DNA of 60,000 nucleotides from Cristatella mucedo (GCA_009760855.2 WPIO01000072.1:226001-286000), one strand, 5' to 3'. Counted from the stretch's first letter, positions 11,061-22,235 are shown. Notes: generated by a model from the letters alone, not told the origin. Translations and numbers: made by a program.

Positions 11061-11157
11061 AGCCCTGTCCATGTTGAATTACAGTAGCCCAGCCCAGGCA
11101 GAACCAGCTAGTAAGATCATTAGTAGCCACAGAGGCAAGTACAGAGCAAAGTTCTTA

Positions 11158-11625
11158 CGCTGACCCACAAGGCCCGCCACGGCTTAGCTCCTTCGTACCT
11201 AGCTGAACTGCTGCATCAGTTTCAGCCTGTTCGAGCCCTCAGGTCCTGTGTGGACAATAAATTAGCTGTCCCATTCTTTCGCTTAAAGACAGTTGGCGAC
11301 AGAAGCTTTAGTCTGCAGGTCCTAGACTGTGGAACTCGCTTCCACAATTCTTACGCAACGACAACTACTCTCCAACTGCCGACTATGGCACATCTTTTTC
11401 AGCGGCCCTGAACTGCTACTTCTATGCTACTCACTACCTCAACTGCTCTCCTGACTCTGCTATGCTTCCCACTTTCTCTTTGTTGCGTGAGACGAAGTCT
11501 GTTAGCTACCGAATGCGTACTGAAAGCCGCTTAGGCTGTGAGTGCGCTATACAAAACTCTCCTGCGTAACACCCACGTGGTCTTTATGACTTTGTGGAGT
11601 TACTGACGGAGATAAATTGACATAC
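11158..11625 (+). mobile_element. LINE-B 3' end, good copy
   Basis: The plus strand encodes most of the LINE-B C-terminus (GPRLWNSLPQFLRN-like, then AVLSCYFYATHYLNC-like, with frameshifts). It ends with the typical ctcctgcgtaacacccacgt and ggagttactgacggagat. Faces another LINE-B copy at 11625-12115, making an inverted pair. Confidence 0.85.
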
Positions 11626-12115
11626 TCCCTAATTATGGACAGGGATCAACATGGTGATGGCTAGCTGTCGAGACGATCTTCATTACAAAACTTTAAAAAA
11701 TTCAAACTGCTCTCAAGCATCACTTAAACTATGAGGCCTCGAGGATTGTTGCACCGTGGCGCCACCAATTTTGCACGTATCTCGGTCTGTAACTCCACAC
11801 AGCCACAAAGACTAAGCGGGTTGTTAAGTAGGAGAGCTTTCTATGGCACACACAGAACCTAAGAGGCTTTCAGTACGAATGCGGTATCCAACATACTTCA
11901 TCTTATGCAGCAAAGAGAAAGTGAGAAGCATAGCTGAGTCAAGACGGCAGTTGAGGTAGTGAGTAGCTCAAGACACCTACAAAAGATGGGCCACAGTCGG
12001 CAGCAGGAGAGTAGATGTCGTTGCATAAGAATTATGGAAGTGAGTTTCATAGTCTAGGACCTGCAGAACAAAAGCTTCTGTCACCAACGGTCTAAGAATG
12101 TTGGAATGGAGCGGC
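11625..12115 (-). mobile_element. LINE-B fragments, inverted relative to the preceding copy
   Basis: 11625-11775 matches reversed LINE-B interior (gatggctagctgtcgagacg). 11780-12115 matches the reversed 3' end through aagaattatggaagtgagtt. The block order shows two truncated insertions or a rearrangement. Confidence 0.7.
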
Positions 12116-12159
12116 TAATTTATCGTCAATAAAGAACGTGAGAGTACGAGGAGGCTGAA

Positions 12160-12350
12160 CCTGGTGCAGTAGCTCAGCTATGTATGGTGAGCCGTAATGG
12201 CACACTAGGTAAGGCGGTTGCTTTCACGGCATCGGTCCCGAGGTCGTGGGTTCGATTCCTGCGGTGGGCGATCCTTTATCGCCACTGCAAGCGGTGGTGA
12301 TAGCCGTAAAGGCTCTTCTGTCGCTATACAAAAAGAGGCTGTTTAATGAG
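12160..12350 (+). mobile_element. SINE1, tRNA-derived
   Basis: An A box (tggcacactagg, 12198-12209) and a perfect B box (ggttcgattcc, 12249-12259), spaced as in tRNA genes, are followed by a conserved body (gcggtgggcgatcc, gcaagcggtggtgatagc) and a tail with gctatacaaaaagaggctgt. The tRNA-like part lacks a full cloverleaf, so it is a SINE, not a tRNA gene. Copies occur at 14.8, 40.7 and 45.7 kb. Confidence 0.8.
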
Positions 12351-12379
12351 CTAAGTTTTATTTATTTATTTTATTTTAT

Positions 12380-13330
12380 TTAAGGAACCAAGCCACGGCA
12401 GGCCTTGTGGGTCATCGTAAGAATGTTGCTCTTTATGCCCATTGATCGACTGTAAGCCATCGAAGCTCCTTCAGCAAAGGAAGCACGTGTCTGAACCACT
12501 GGGATGTGTTGCTTAGCCCTATTCATCACCAGGTGCAGAGGCGTAACGGGTTTTTCGGTAGCCCTTCCAAAATTGCAGTTGTCCCGCTTAGACAGAACCA
12601 GGGAGTTAGTTAAATTTTTAGCTAGCCACGGCAGTAGGCAGCCTCTAACCCGAGACAGGGATCGGACGTGATGGCTAGCTTTTGAGGCAGTCTTCTTACT
12701 GAAGCATTCAAAATTTAAGCAGTTATCAAATTGGACATCTTACGTCCAAATGCACGATGAAGGTCGCAGTACAGCACCACCAATTAGAAATGCAAAGTCT
12801 TCTAGTCCAGCCACATGCTTGGGTATCCTAATAGCAGGAGTTTGGTTTTTTCGTCGTTTACTTTAAAGAAAATTCCGACATCCACGATCGAATGTTTTCA
12901 ATGCAAGCATCCAGTTTATTTAGAAACTAGTAGGCCTGCAGTACGTTTAGAAATTTCTGTGAGGAGTTTGATTTTATCATTACATAACAGTGACAACTCG
13001 GTATCTGCAGCCGAATAAAAGGGATAGACGATGCCCTGAACCCGTATTACTTTTCCAAAAGCATCAGTTCAATCGAGAACGGCAAATGACCGATAACCGA
13101 TGCTCTTGGAACTCCACAGTGACTTATTTGCTGGCTGAGACTGGACTGCCATACGACAGGGACTGGACACGATTGGGCAAGTAAGATTCGAACCACACCA
13201 GAGCACCACCAGCTCGACCTAGATACACGCTCTTAGTCTGCCTATCTTTATGATCTAAACACTCCAAAGGAAAATCATTGCACTGGAAGTAAGAAAGAAT
13301 ATGCCGTGCTTTCATCACGAATTGAACCAA
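12380..13330 (-). mobile_element. LINE-B RT region, decayed
   Basis: Minus-strand translation with a few frame shifts shows ALVWFESYLPNRVQS (13250-13170), a CGVPQGS-equivalent block (~13130), a degraded ADD box (~13020) and then the region encoding KKTASKASHHVRSLSRVRG and PLHLVMNRAK. This is the L2/CR1 RT core and thumb of family B, in order and colinear. Confidence 0.8.
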
Positions 13331-13554
13331 GGACCTCTGAAACGAAATGCCAGATTCATGACAACTCCCCTTTTAACCGACATTGTCTGAAACGGCGTCT
13401 CTTCCTCTGTGTTATTGTTTGGTTTGCACGGCACACAGAACGCTGGCACAGGACCAACACCAACATTTATTGCACGACACACGGAGCAGAGAGACTGGAC
13501 ACACGACTCCCTTCGCCCCTCTCTTCCACTCGACTCTCTTCTCCTCTAGCAGGG

Positions 13555-13745
13555 CCGTCCCCTGGCCGACCCCGATGATTCATCCGAGGCAAACCACAGC
13601 TGTGCATCGGCCGACCCCGATGGTGAATCCACCATCTGTTCACCAGTGGGTTACCGGCCTGGGTCCACCCCACATCACAGGCAGACCACAGCTGTGCACC
13701 GGCGCCTCTCGATGATGCTCCCAACTGCTGTTCACCAGTGGTTTT
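13555..13745. repeat. Decayed tandem duplication
   Basis: Words recur in order: gaccccgatg at about 13568 and 13613, accacagctgtgca twice (~13591 and ~13686) and ctgttcaccagtgg twice (~13637 and ~13728). Unit spacing is irregular (about 45-95 bp). Confidence 0.55.
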
Positions 13746-14178
13746 AGCTGAGGAGCAGTACCGGCCAGCATATAATCGAAGTACACGTGTTTCTGTCCAG
13801 TTTTCTGCGTCTGTCTCTGCCTGTCTGCTTCAAATACTACTCCATTCATGTTATGACTGACTGCTATGGGAGAGGCCAAGGCCTTATTCTTACTTATTCT
13901 TATTAATCCAGGATTCGTTCCTAGTGACAGTTATGGCTAGTGAAAAGTCTCTCTGGCAGCAGCTTTCAGTATCGTTGAAGACTGCAGTGGTTATGCCATA
14001 GGAATGGTCTTCTCCAGCACGAGCTTCTGGTGAGTGGAAAGATGCTTTTATTAATCCACCTAAGAATGCCTATATTGTGGTCCGCCCAGCCACGCCTACA
14101 GGATATTGGGCCTTCTCTGGTGCTAAGGCCAGCTGGTTAGCCACCTTAGCTCACCTGCAGCTTGCACCTGAAGCCACT

Positions 14179-14217
14179 CGGAGGCCCTGCCTCTGCCAGT
14201 TGGAGGCAGGGCCTCCG
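14179..14217. repeat. Perfect 15-bp inverted repeat (hairpin)
   Basis: The left arm cggaggccctgcctc (14179-14193) and the right arm gaggcagggcctccg (14203-14217) are exact reverse complements around the 9-nt loop tgccagttg. Very GC-rich stem. The function is unknown; it lies in an intron of the PDZ gene. Confidence 0.9.
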
Positions 14218-14274
14218 AAGATGCAGTGGCAAGAGCCAACTCTGCTGAAGAAAGACTTGTGCTTCAATCTCGAA

Positions 14275-14288
14275 GGGGGGGGGGGGGG
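14275..14288. repeat. Poly-G tract
   Basis: Fourteen consecutive G residues on the plus strand. Confidence 0.95.
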
Positions 14289-14439
14289 CGCAGAATCTCT
14301 ATTCACATGGCAGATGCTTTTTTATCTACAATCCTCAGCCCTTGTGCCTGTCAGTGAGATAGTGCAGCCGCCTACCCAAAGTTTCTTCCTTATCAAAGTT
14401 GCACTTCCCCTCTCTGGTCTTCATAGTGGATAAAAAGGG

Positions 14440-15400
14440 TCCAGCAATTACTCGGGTTGTTTATGCTTCTCTGGATAAAGGAGTTAGTCTAAAGTCTTTC
14501 TAATCGACCACAGTTCAACCAAAACTTGAAAAGCCTGGATTGGATTCAGCCGCCCTAGAAAACTATCTCCCAGTCTCCCTTCTTCTTTTTTTGTCAAAGA
14601 TCCTCGAAAAGATTGTCGCTAAGCATCTTTGCATTGACAAGAAAGAATTGTCTGAAGAAGAATTTCAGTGATGATTCAAGTGGCACTACTCTACTGAAAC
14701 TGCTCTCATCTGTGTGACCAGCGGCATCCTAAGCAGAAGGGATGGTTGTGATGTCCTTGCCTTGGTTCTGTTTGATCTATCAGCTGCATTTGAAATTATT
14801 CATCAATAAAAAAATACTAGCTGATTTAACAGCCTCTTTTGTGTAGCGATAGGTGAGCTTTTACGGCTTTAACAACTGCTTGCAAAAGCAATAAAGGATC
14901 ACCCACCACAGGGTTCGAACCCACGACCTTGAGACCGAGGCCATGAAAAGCAACCGCCTTAGCTTGTGAGCCGTCACAGCTCACCAATATACCCTACTTG
15001 AACGATTGAAAACAACGATCGGTCTAGCAGACACTGGCATGGTTCGACTCGTACTTGTCCGATCGTGCTCAATCCGTGTCATGTGGTGATCACGTCTTAT
15101 CCAGGTGATAGGTGACCTGTGGAGTTCCACAAGGGTCCGTTCTCGGTCGTTTGCTATCCATTTATACCGAGCCTCTGGGAAAAGTGATTCAGGATCATGG
15201 GATCGGCTGACACTTCTGCGCTGATGATATCCAGGTGTATTTGTCATTTAATTTACACTATCGGTATTTGCTGCTATGACTGATAAACTGAATGCTTGCT
15301 ATAAAGACATTCAATCCTGGATGCTGAGAATTTCCTTAAGCTAAATGACGATACAACCGAACTCCTACTCACAGGACACTCCAATCGTGCGGCTGGACAA
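14440..15400 (+). mobile_element. LINE-B RT region interrupted by SINE1
   Basis: Plus-strand remnants in order: KPGLDSAALENYLPVSLL and SKILEKIVAKHL (~14525-14635), LVLFDLSAAFEIIHQ (domain A, ~14765-14805), then a SINE1, then LLERLKTTIGLADTGM (~14998), CGVPQGSVLG-like (~15118-15155), and ADDIQVYLSF-like (~15215-15250; the box is now CADD). Scattered stops and shifts rule out activity. Confidence 0.8.
14815..14987 (-). mobile_element. SINE1 nested in LINE-B
   Basis: Reverse-orientation SINE1: tail gcctcttttgtgtagcgata, body, and a reversed B box (gggttcgaacc, ~14912). It splits the LINE-B RT frame directly after domain A. Confidence 0.8.
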
Positions 15401-16100
15401 AGAGACTTTGCTCTACCAGGCTTGTCTGTCGTGAGCATTGTAGTTGCAAGTCACCTCAAATGTAAAGCGCCTAGAAAGAGATTAAGTTCTCTGAGGGTGC
15501 TTTATCAAGTACATTATTATTATTATTATAATTATTATTAGCTCACTTCTTGCCGACATGCACTGGCTCCCAGTCACGCAGGGATGTCAAGGTTCTGCCA
15601 CTCATTTTAGGTCCCTTCATTCTTTGGCTCCAGCCTACCTATCAAATATACTTCCCCACCAGGCTAAACATCGAACCACCAGCTTTTCAGAATACAATCG
15701 TTAACGTATACCTCGTACAAAAACCTCAAATCCTTTGGATACCGTGCTTTCAGTTCGTTTGCTCTTAAAGCCTGGAGCTCACTTCCGGCTGTCGTCACGG
15801 CATTCCCTGACATGACAACATTTAAAAAGAAGCTAAAATCACATCTATTTATCACAGCATTTTGTGAGTCCATGCGACTCATTCTTTGTGTGCTTATGCG
15901 TGCTGACACTGTGCATGCTGCCACTAACCATATTTGCATGCTGACCTGATGCATGTCACCTGTAACCATGTTATGCTTGTTGACATCGAGCACGCTATCA
16001 TTAACCATTGGATCGTGCTTCCTTTGCAGCAAATTTAAAGTGCCTAGAACGAGATTCAGTTCTCTGAGGGCAACTGTACAACTGTATTATTATTATTATT
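15400..16100 (+). mobile_element. LINE-A 3' half with tail-only insertion
   Basis: Begins at aggcttgtctgtcgtgagca, corresponding to the SAARLVC part of the ORF, and continues through MHWLPV-like, SLAPAYLS-like and SGS-ending C-terminal remnants to the 3' tail at 16025-16100 with (ATT)n. It is interrupted at 15457-15540 by an extra LINE-A-type tail. Confidence 0.8.
15457..15540 (+). mobile_element. Tail-only insertion (84 bp)
   Basis: caaatgtaaagcgcctagaa through the end of the conserved tail and (ATT)n, inserted inside LINE-A coding remnants that resume at 15541. Extreme 5' truncation of a LINE-A or SINE2 copy. Confidence 0.75.
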
Positions 16101-16905
16101 GGTAATGCTATAGTGCGACCTTCATCGTGGGTTCAGAATTTAGGTGTCCTATTTAATAACTTTTTAAAGTTTAAATGCTTCATTAAGAAGACTGCCTTAA
16201 AAGCTAGCCGTCACATCCGATCCATCTCTAAGGTTAGAAACTGCATACTACGGTGGCTTGCTAAAAATTTAACTAGTTACAGGTTCTCTTCAGGCTGGAC
16301 TACAACAATTCCGTTTTGGATGGGCCACCGAAAAAAGTCATTAAGCCTCTGCACCTGGTGATGAATACGGCTGCAAGGCTAAGCAACAATTCCCAGAGGT
16401 TCAATCAAGTGCTTCCTTTGCTGAAGGAGCTTCAATTGCTCGCAGTCGATCAGCGGGCATTGAGGGCAGCTATCTTATGCTGACTCACGAGGCCCGCCAT
16501 GGCTTGGCTTCTTGATAAGTAGCTGAACTGCTGCACCAGTTTCAGCCTCCTTGTACCCTCAAGTTTTCCATAGACCATAAATTAGCTGCTTCATTCCAAC
16601 GCTCACAGACTATTAGCGGCGGCAGTGTTTTTATTTTCTAAACTGGAACTCATTTGAACAATTCTTACAAAACTATATCTTCTTTTCTGCTACAGACTGT
16701 GGCCCATCATTTGCAGCCAACCTGAGCTACTTTTTCAAATCTACTCACTTCCTCAACTGCTCTCCCAACTCAGCAATGCTTCTTACTGTCTCGTTGCACG
16801 TGAAAGGCAGTCTGTTGGCTACCACATTCATACCGAAAGCCACTTAGGCTTCGGGTGCACCACAGACAACTCTTCTGCATAGCACCTACTTAGTCTTTGT
16901 GGCTT
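16101..16905 (+). mobile_element. LINE-B 3' half
   Basis: The frame opens 16113-16361 with SSWVQNLGVLFNNFLKFKC and KKTALKASRHIRSISKVRN, matching the minus-strand copy at 12.4-13.3 kb. The C-terminal region follows. It abuts the (ATT)n tail of the preceding LINE-A directly. Confidence 0.8.
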
Positions 16906-16952
16906 TGCCGAGTTATAGAAGGAGCTACATTACTTTATACTACATTTCATGA

Positions 16953-16992
16953 CTTTTCACGTTACTTTTCACGTTACTTTTCACGTTACTCT
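16953..16992. repeat. Three-copy 12-bp tandem repeat
   Basis: The unit cttttcacgtta is repeated three times in a row. Confidence 0.85.
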
Positions 16993-17104
16993 GTTGTCTC
17001 TTTATTCACTGTCATTAATTTCAAATGCTGCATATTGTTCAGCGCTGGGAGCTAAACAAATTCTATTCAGAAACCTCACGGTTACCTAGTGCATGACAGC
17101 ACTG

Positions 17105-17400
17105 GAAATGTAATGTAATGTATCTCCGTCTGTAACTCGACAAAGTCATAAAGACCATGTGGGTGTTACCCAGGAGAGTTTTACATAGCGCACTCACAGC
17201 CTAAGCGGCTTTCGGTGCACATTCGGTAGCTAACAGACTTCGTCTCACGCAACAAAGAGAAAGTGGGAAGCATAGCAGAGTCGGGAGGGCAGTTGAGGTA
17301 GTGAGTAGCATGGAAGTAGCAGCTCAGGACCGCTGAAAAGGATGAGCCATAGTTGGCAGTAGGAGAGTAGTTGTCGTTTCGTAAGAAAAACATGCAGTTA
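17105..17400 (-). mobile_element. LINE-B 3' end
   Basis: Starts with (aatgt)n as in other minus copies, then atctccgtctgtaactcgac, and runs into the reversed C-terminal region (the minus strand reads AVLSCYFHATHYLNC and NCPPDSAMLPTFSLL). 5' truncated at about 17400, 200 bp upstream of exon E on the map. Confidence 0.8.
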
Positions 17401-17599
17401 GCCAAATGGTTATTAGGCGTTCCAGCACAAGGCTTATGCCGGATGCCATAAGAAACGACTTCAAAGCAATACATCAACTCAATCTTTAAGCAGTGTCATC
17501 TTTAAGACAGATTAATCACGCATGCCTACCCAGCAGCTATTGGACCACAGCACGTGTTTGACGGATTGTATGGGTAGAACTCGTGCAGCTGCTGCTCAC

Positions 17600-17796
17600 C
17601 TAGGCTGCTGCTGCCCAGAGGCCAGCACGGAGCCCTCATCGGTGGAACCGTTTACTTCATCCGTCATCTTGGCAGCATTCAGCACTGCAGTGAGCATGCT
17701 AGATTCATCCTCTGGCGTTTGAATGTGCCCGATAGTGATGCTGCCATTGGCCACCTGCACCTTAGGCTGACTGGGCTTGTCTGACTCATTGGACCC
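17600..17796 (-). CDS. PDZ-domain scaffold gene, exon E
   Basis: Seen: the acceptor gccacattgtag| (AG at 17798-17797), then 65 codons plus 2 bases, and a near-consensus donor CCTAG|GTGAGC (intron from 17599). The peptide runs GSNESDKPSQPKVQVANGS, ITIGHIQTPEDESSMLTAVL, NAAKMTDEVNGSTDEGS and ends QQQPR at the join. It is acidic and Ser/Thr-rich with one helix-prone segment; no known domain was recognised. Phase 0 entry fits exon D and the 2-base exit fits exon F. LINE-B copies lie close by in the same gene. Confidence 0.78.
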
Positions 17797-18117
17797 CTAC
17801 AATGTGGCACAAGGTTGAATCACAAGCTTTCAAAGAATCTTGCTAATTTGGGCCAACATAATAAAGAAGCATAGTACAGGGTGCTGTATAGTGCAGACTG
17901 TACGAACACTATTCGAAGGTCATTGGACAGATTGCCATGCATCGTGTCGACAGTAGTTCAGCTTCGAGACTCAGAGCCTGCTCAGTAATGAGGACCAAGC
18001 AGGCCAAGACTGAAGTTTGACATTCACTGCATCGATCGATAATGACAAAAATGTCCGTGCTGTTACCAGCAGGATGTCAACTGGACAGTCCAGGTCGAAC
18101 TCTGGCACCGACCATTG

Positions 18118-18138
18118 CCCCCCCCCCCCCCCCCCCCC
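18118..18138. repeat. Poly-C tract
   Basis: About 21 consecutive C on the plus strand (poly-G in the gene's sense strand), intronic. Confidence 0.95.
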
Positions 18139-18139
18139 G

Positions 18140-19540
18140 TTAGGACAGGCTGTGCAGAAATGATTGGGCACATCAGGTCAGCAGCCTGTCAGACACCTGC
18201 CAAAACGATTCTGATTTCAAGGTCAAACTTGACCTGGGTGCTCGGATCCAATGCAAGCCGACAGCAAAGGACACAAAGGACGACAGGTCCACCACAGGCT
18301 CATTATTGTGGGCTGCAACTACAACTCAGGGAGGTGGCAGCAGTGGGGATGCACTGCAAGCTGTACGATGGCACTGCTCGAATGTGGCCCGGGGAGGCAG
18401 TCGGTCGAAATCGAACCTGCTTAACATCGTGCTGAGCTGGCAAATTAAATGCTCAAAGCCAGCCCACAAAGGAAAGCTTGCTGCATGCCGATGCCCACAT
18501 CGCTCAAGCTTATGGCAACTGCCTTCACCATACAAGTTGAAAATTGGATCATTGGAAGAGCTCAGTACATAGCCGAGTAGATGAAATAGCCCAGTACATA
18601 GCCGAGTAGGGACAGTGTGAGTCAGAAATACATCTGCCTTACCGAGAGCGCAGATGCCTTGGTCACTGGGCTACCGACTGGGCTGCCATTCGTAACCTAA
18701 AGAAGACCCGCCACTTCACTAGCCTGCCAGGCAAGAGGTGCACTAACGCCCGCGGGATGGGCTGGCAAGCACAACCGGCAGCTAGGGCCCGGATGAGCAC
18801 TGCAACAATGGCGATCACGGTGACACCGGCTGGTAACCTCGAGGAGTGCATATTCTTTCCTTCTGCTCCAAACTGCCGGCCGGTCCTCCAAGCTGGTCGG
18901 TGAGATCAGACATGGCTAGCTCGGCTGCTAGGTCGGCCGTCAATCATATTGTCTCCGATAAATTAGCTCAAGCTGCTGGCTTTGCCTATTTCATCTTCAC
19001 ACACCCTTCAACTTGGGCAAGGGACAGAAATTCGAGACCGGCAGAATCTGTTGAATAATATCGGAGAACTACCCTCCCCCAAGCTTCCATGCCAATGCCC
19101 ACGTGACCAACTGAAGACCAGCCCCCCTCCCTCAACTAAGAGCACACCACTTGGGTTTGGTCTGACAGAAGCCCGGTGGTCATTGCAGGCCACTGAGGAA
19201 TTTAGTCACGAGGTCTGGCACACTATTACACGGGACTATTCGGCGTCCGGTTGGAGTGTTGCGTTTGAGCTTCAAGAAAAGAGAAGCGGTGCATGCACTG
19301 CAAAAGGGAGTTCACTTTATCGAAGACCTAGACCTAGCTAGAGAGGAAATATATCTAGAAATAATAGGAAGTTGACCGAGCAGACGTGACCGGTTGACAA
19401 ATACGACAGCTAAATTTGAAGATTAGAAAAGTAACTCATAGTGGAGGGGTTGGGATGAAGTGCGTAATCTTGATGATCACGAGACTTAACCGGCATGTGA
19501 CGATTGCTTATTTCAAACGGCCACAATTGACAATTAATAA
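18140..19540 (-). other. Intronic sequence, D-E intron; mostly unassigned
   Basis: Non-repetitive apart from a 20-bp direct repeat (cagtacatagccgagtag at 18563-18580 and 18592-18609 or so). No exon or repeat family is supported. Confidence 0.4.
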
Positions 19541-19544
19541 TAGT

Positions 19545-19630
19545 AATTATGCATTTATATTGCATCCTTGGAGAACTTAATCCCTTAGGCACTTTATCTA
19601 TGCTGCAAAGGAAGCATGATCGAATTGGCC
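19545..19630 (-). mobile_element. LINE-A tail fragment
   Basis: Contains (aat)n remnants, ggagaacttaatcccttagg and the block gctgcaaaggaagcatgatc. Only the terminal ~85 bp. Confidence 0.75.
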
Positions 19631-19834
19631 CATTTCAGATGGTTGCTAATGGTCAGTCAGCAGCGCATGACCGATTGCAGTGGCTAATGTGAGGAAGTGG
19701 GCACTCACATCACATACAGCTGTTAATGCCGGGTTGTTGAAGGCTCGATTGCAGGCAAAAAAATTCGTTCAATTTTCCCGGTGTGTCAGCCGCCAGAGCT
19801 TTTTTAATACTCACCACACAGGCATTACTTTAAA

Positions 19835-20700
19835 TAATATAGTAATTTTTTACATAGCACCTTAAAGAGAACCATATTTCTACACTGGCACTAAACAGCT
19901 CACTGTAAGAGAAGCCGTAGCCGAGATTTAATGACATGTGAAGAATAGTACTTAGACAAGCATGCAATAGCACATAAGACAACACTCGAGGTGAGGGGCA
20001 TTGGTTAGTACGACCCCTGAAGGTCACTGTTAGGGGTCGTAATGAACCATGCAGGCACTAAACACACAAAGTATGCAGAGAAAAAGAAACGTTCGTGGTG
20101 AAGAGAAACCTGAGCGTAACCAATGCGTCTGTCGACGAGACTTACACGATGCGAATTCGATGCAGGCGGTGAGAGAGGCCGGATGCAAGTTCCAGACATT
20201 CGGTGCATGATAACCGGAGGCCCGATCGTCAGGAGATTTACGAGGAGCGGCGAGACGATCGGCGAGACGATCGGCAGCAGTCGAGGAGCAGCAGACGGTG
20301 CAGTGGGAGCACAGAGGAGCGCAGAGGGGCATGGAGGTCAGCTAGATAAGCTGGTGCGAGAGCGAGTGGAGGACCCCCCCCCAGGCCAAAGAACGTGAAG
20401 TCGTTTCACTGCTTGATAGGGAGCCAGCAATGTTCATGCAGAAGTGGCGAGATGTGGCAGCTATGCCATTGACGACACAGTAGATGAACTGCTGATTTTT
20501 GCACCAGTGCAGTGAACTAAGGGCACAGACTGGGATTCCTAAATACAGGCAATTGCAATTGCCTAGAAGTGATGTCAAACGTGCATGAGCTAGTTTGGCT
20601 AGTGTCTCATTGTCAAAGCAGGCCCTGATTTTCCTCGGCACCAGACAGTTGAGGCTATGCAGCTCATCCTAAGACTTTCTGCTGGAGACACTGCTTAAGG
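19835..20700 (-). mobile_element. LINE-A, divergent subfamily copy
   Basis: Reversed tail (agcaccttaaagagaacc) and a variant UTR shared with the copies at 7.2 and 35.1 kb. Minus-strand remnants include YHAPNVWNLHPASLT (~20200), LHWLPIKQ-like (~20410) and IRACFDNETLAKLAHARLTS (~20620), matching the LINE-A ORF in order. Confidence 0.65.
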
Positions 20701-21218
20701 CAGGTGGTGCGAGAGATGGGTGGCTTATGCATACAGTGATGGGGATCCACTGCTTGAGCTCCACCACTTGCTGGCCTGTAAAGCACCAGTGCTTGTAGCC
20801 GTGAGTTTCAGCTGCAAGTGGCAAAAGAAACGGAAGGGCCAGGAGCTGTTGGAAAACTGCGCACGACGAAGGCCCGAAATGAGTGCAACAAGAAATGTGC
20901 AACACGGCTGCCCTCTACGTCGGCCGGCTCGCTTGTGTGAAGGAGGCCTTACGAGCTTATGCCGAGTACAAGCTCTCGTGCGCCCGGCAGCTGAGAAAAG
21001 CAAACAACATGACCCCAAGCTTGGCCCTTTGCTGTCGTGCTGACAACACGTGACAAAGTGACATGCTGTAACCCATCCCGATCAGTTGCCATGACTGCGA
21101 TATCACTGCCAAGTGTTCACACTCACTAAATTGTCAGGCAATGGTGATGTACCTATATTACCAGGACTGCCTGTCCTATTAAGCAGCAGATATGGTCTAT
21201 CTAATGCTCACTAATGTA

Positions 21219-21695
21219 ATGTAATGTATCTCCGTCAGTAACTCCACAAAGTCATAAAGACCACGTGGGTGTTACGCGGGAGAGTTTTGTATAGCGCACT
21301 CACAGCCTAAGCGGCTTTCGGTACGCATTCGGTAGCCAACAGACTTCGTCTCACACAACAAAGAGAAAGTAATGTAATGTATCTCCGTCAGTAACTCCAC
21401 AAAGTCAAAAAGACCATGTGGGTGTTACAAAGGAGAGTTTTGTATAGCGCACTCACAGCCTAAGCGGCTTTCGGTACGCATTCGGTAGCCAACAGAGAAA
21501 GCATAGCAGAGTCAGGAGAGCAGTTGAGGTAGTGAGTAGCATAGAAGTAGCAGTTCAGGATCGCTGAAAAAGATGTGCCATAGTCGGCAGTTGGAGATTA
21601 GTTGTCGTTGCATAAGAATTGTGGAAGCGAGTTCCACAGTCTAGGACCTGCAGAGCTAAAGCTTCTGTCACCAACTGTCTTTAAGCTATCACTGT
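21219..21695 (-). mobile_element. LINE-B 3' end with a ~150-bp tandem duplication of its tail
   Basis: Two nearly identical tail units in the same orientation, 21219-21370 and 21371-21507, each starting aatgtaatgtatctccgtca. The second continues into the reversed C-terminal coding region (to ~21695). Either an internal duplication or two successive insertions, the first only a tail. Confidence 0.8.
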
Positions 21696-22234
21696 TTCAT
21701 TGATGCACGGGCTTGTGTGTACGTAACACATGGATATACAGGTATGTACTATTTAGACACGCACGCTGCATACATGTTTTTGCATGCATGGCAGACATAC
21801 TCACGAGCCCAAATGCACGGGGAGCAGGTGCATGCTGACAGGTCATTGGGAAATCCTCTCATCGGCATAACATTCAGGTCTGTAAATCCTATCAGCTCAG
21901 CATGCCGAAGCCCTTGTGAGAAGACTGTCAAAAATGCTGACACGCACTCAATTATGGCCCAATGCCCAAGGAGACAGACATACAGAGGCAGCTCTCCTCT
22001 ACATCTCCCTCACACTACAGCCGTGCCGAGTATGCCATCTTCAGAAGGTGATGCCAGATTCAGCAGGAGTTAGCCTGCTAGTGCAGCTGATTTATGCACT
22101 GCTGAGCTTGGGCCTTGGATAGGTGGGGGGGGGGGGGTAATAGAACCTAAGGCTTTGTTTGTGCAGAGAAGGATAGGTGAGAGAGCTACCAGCACTTAAA
22201 AGCATGCTAAAAGCAGAGTGGAGATAAGAGGAAA

Positions 22235-22235
<1 letters not shown>

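Noticed and set aside
12240-12312. Possible tRNA gene
   Set aside because: A and B boxes are present but no cloverleaf can be drawn, and the same unit with its tail recurs in the window: a SINE.
21219-21507. CRISPR-like or satellite direct repeats
   Set aside because: Only two units, both explained as LINE-B tails, in a eukaryotic context.
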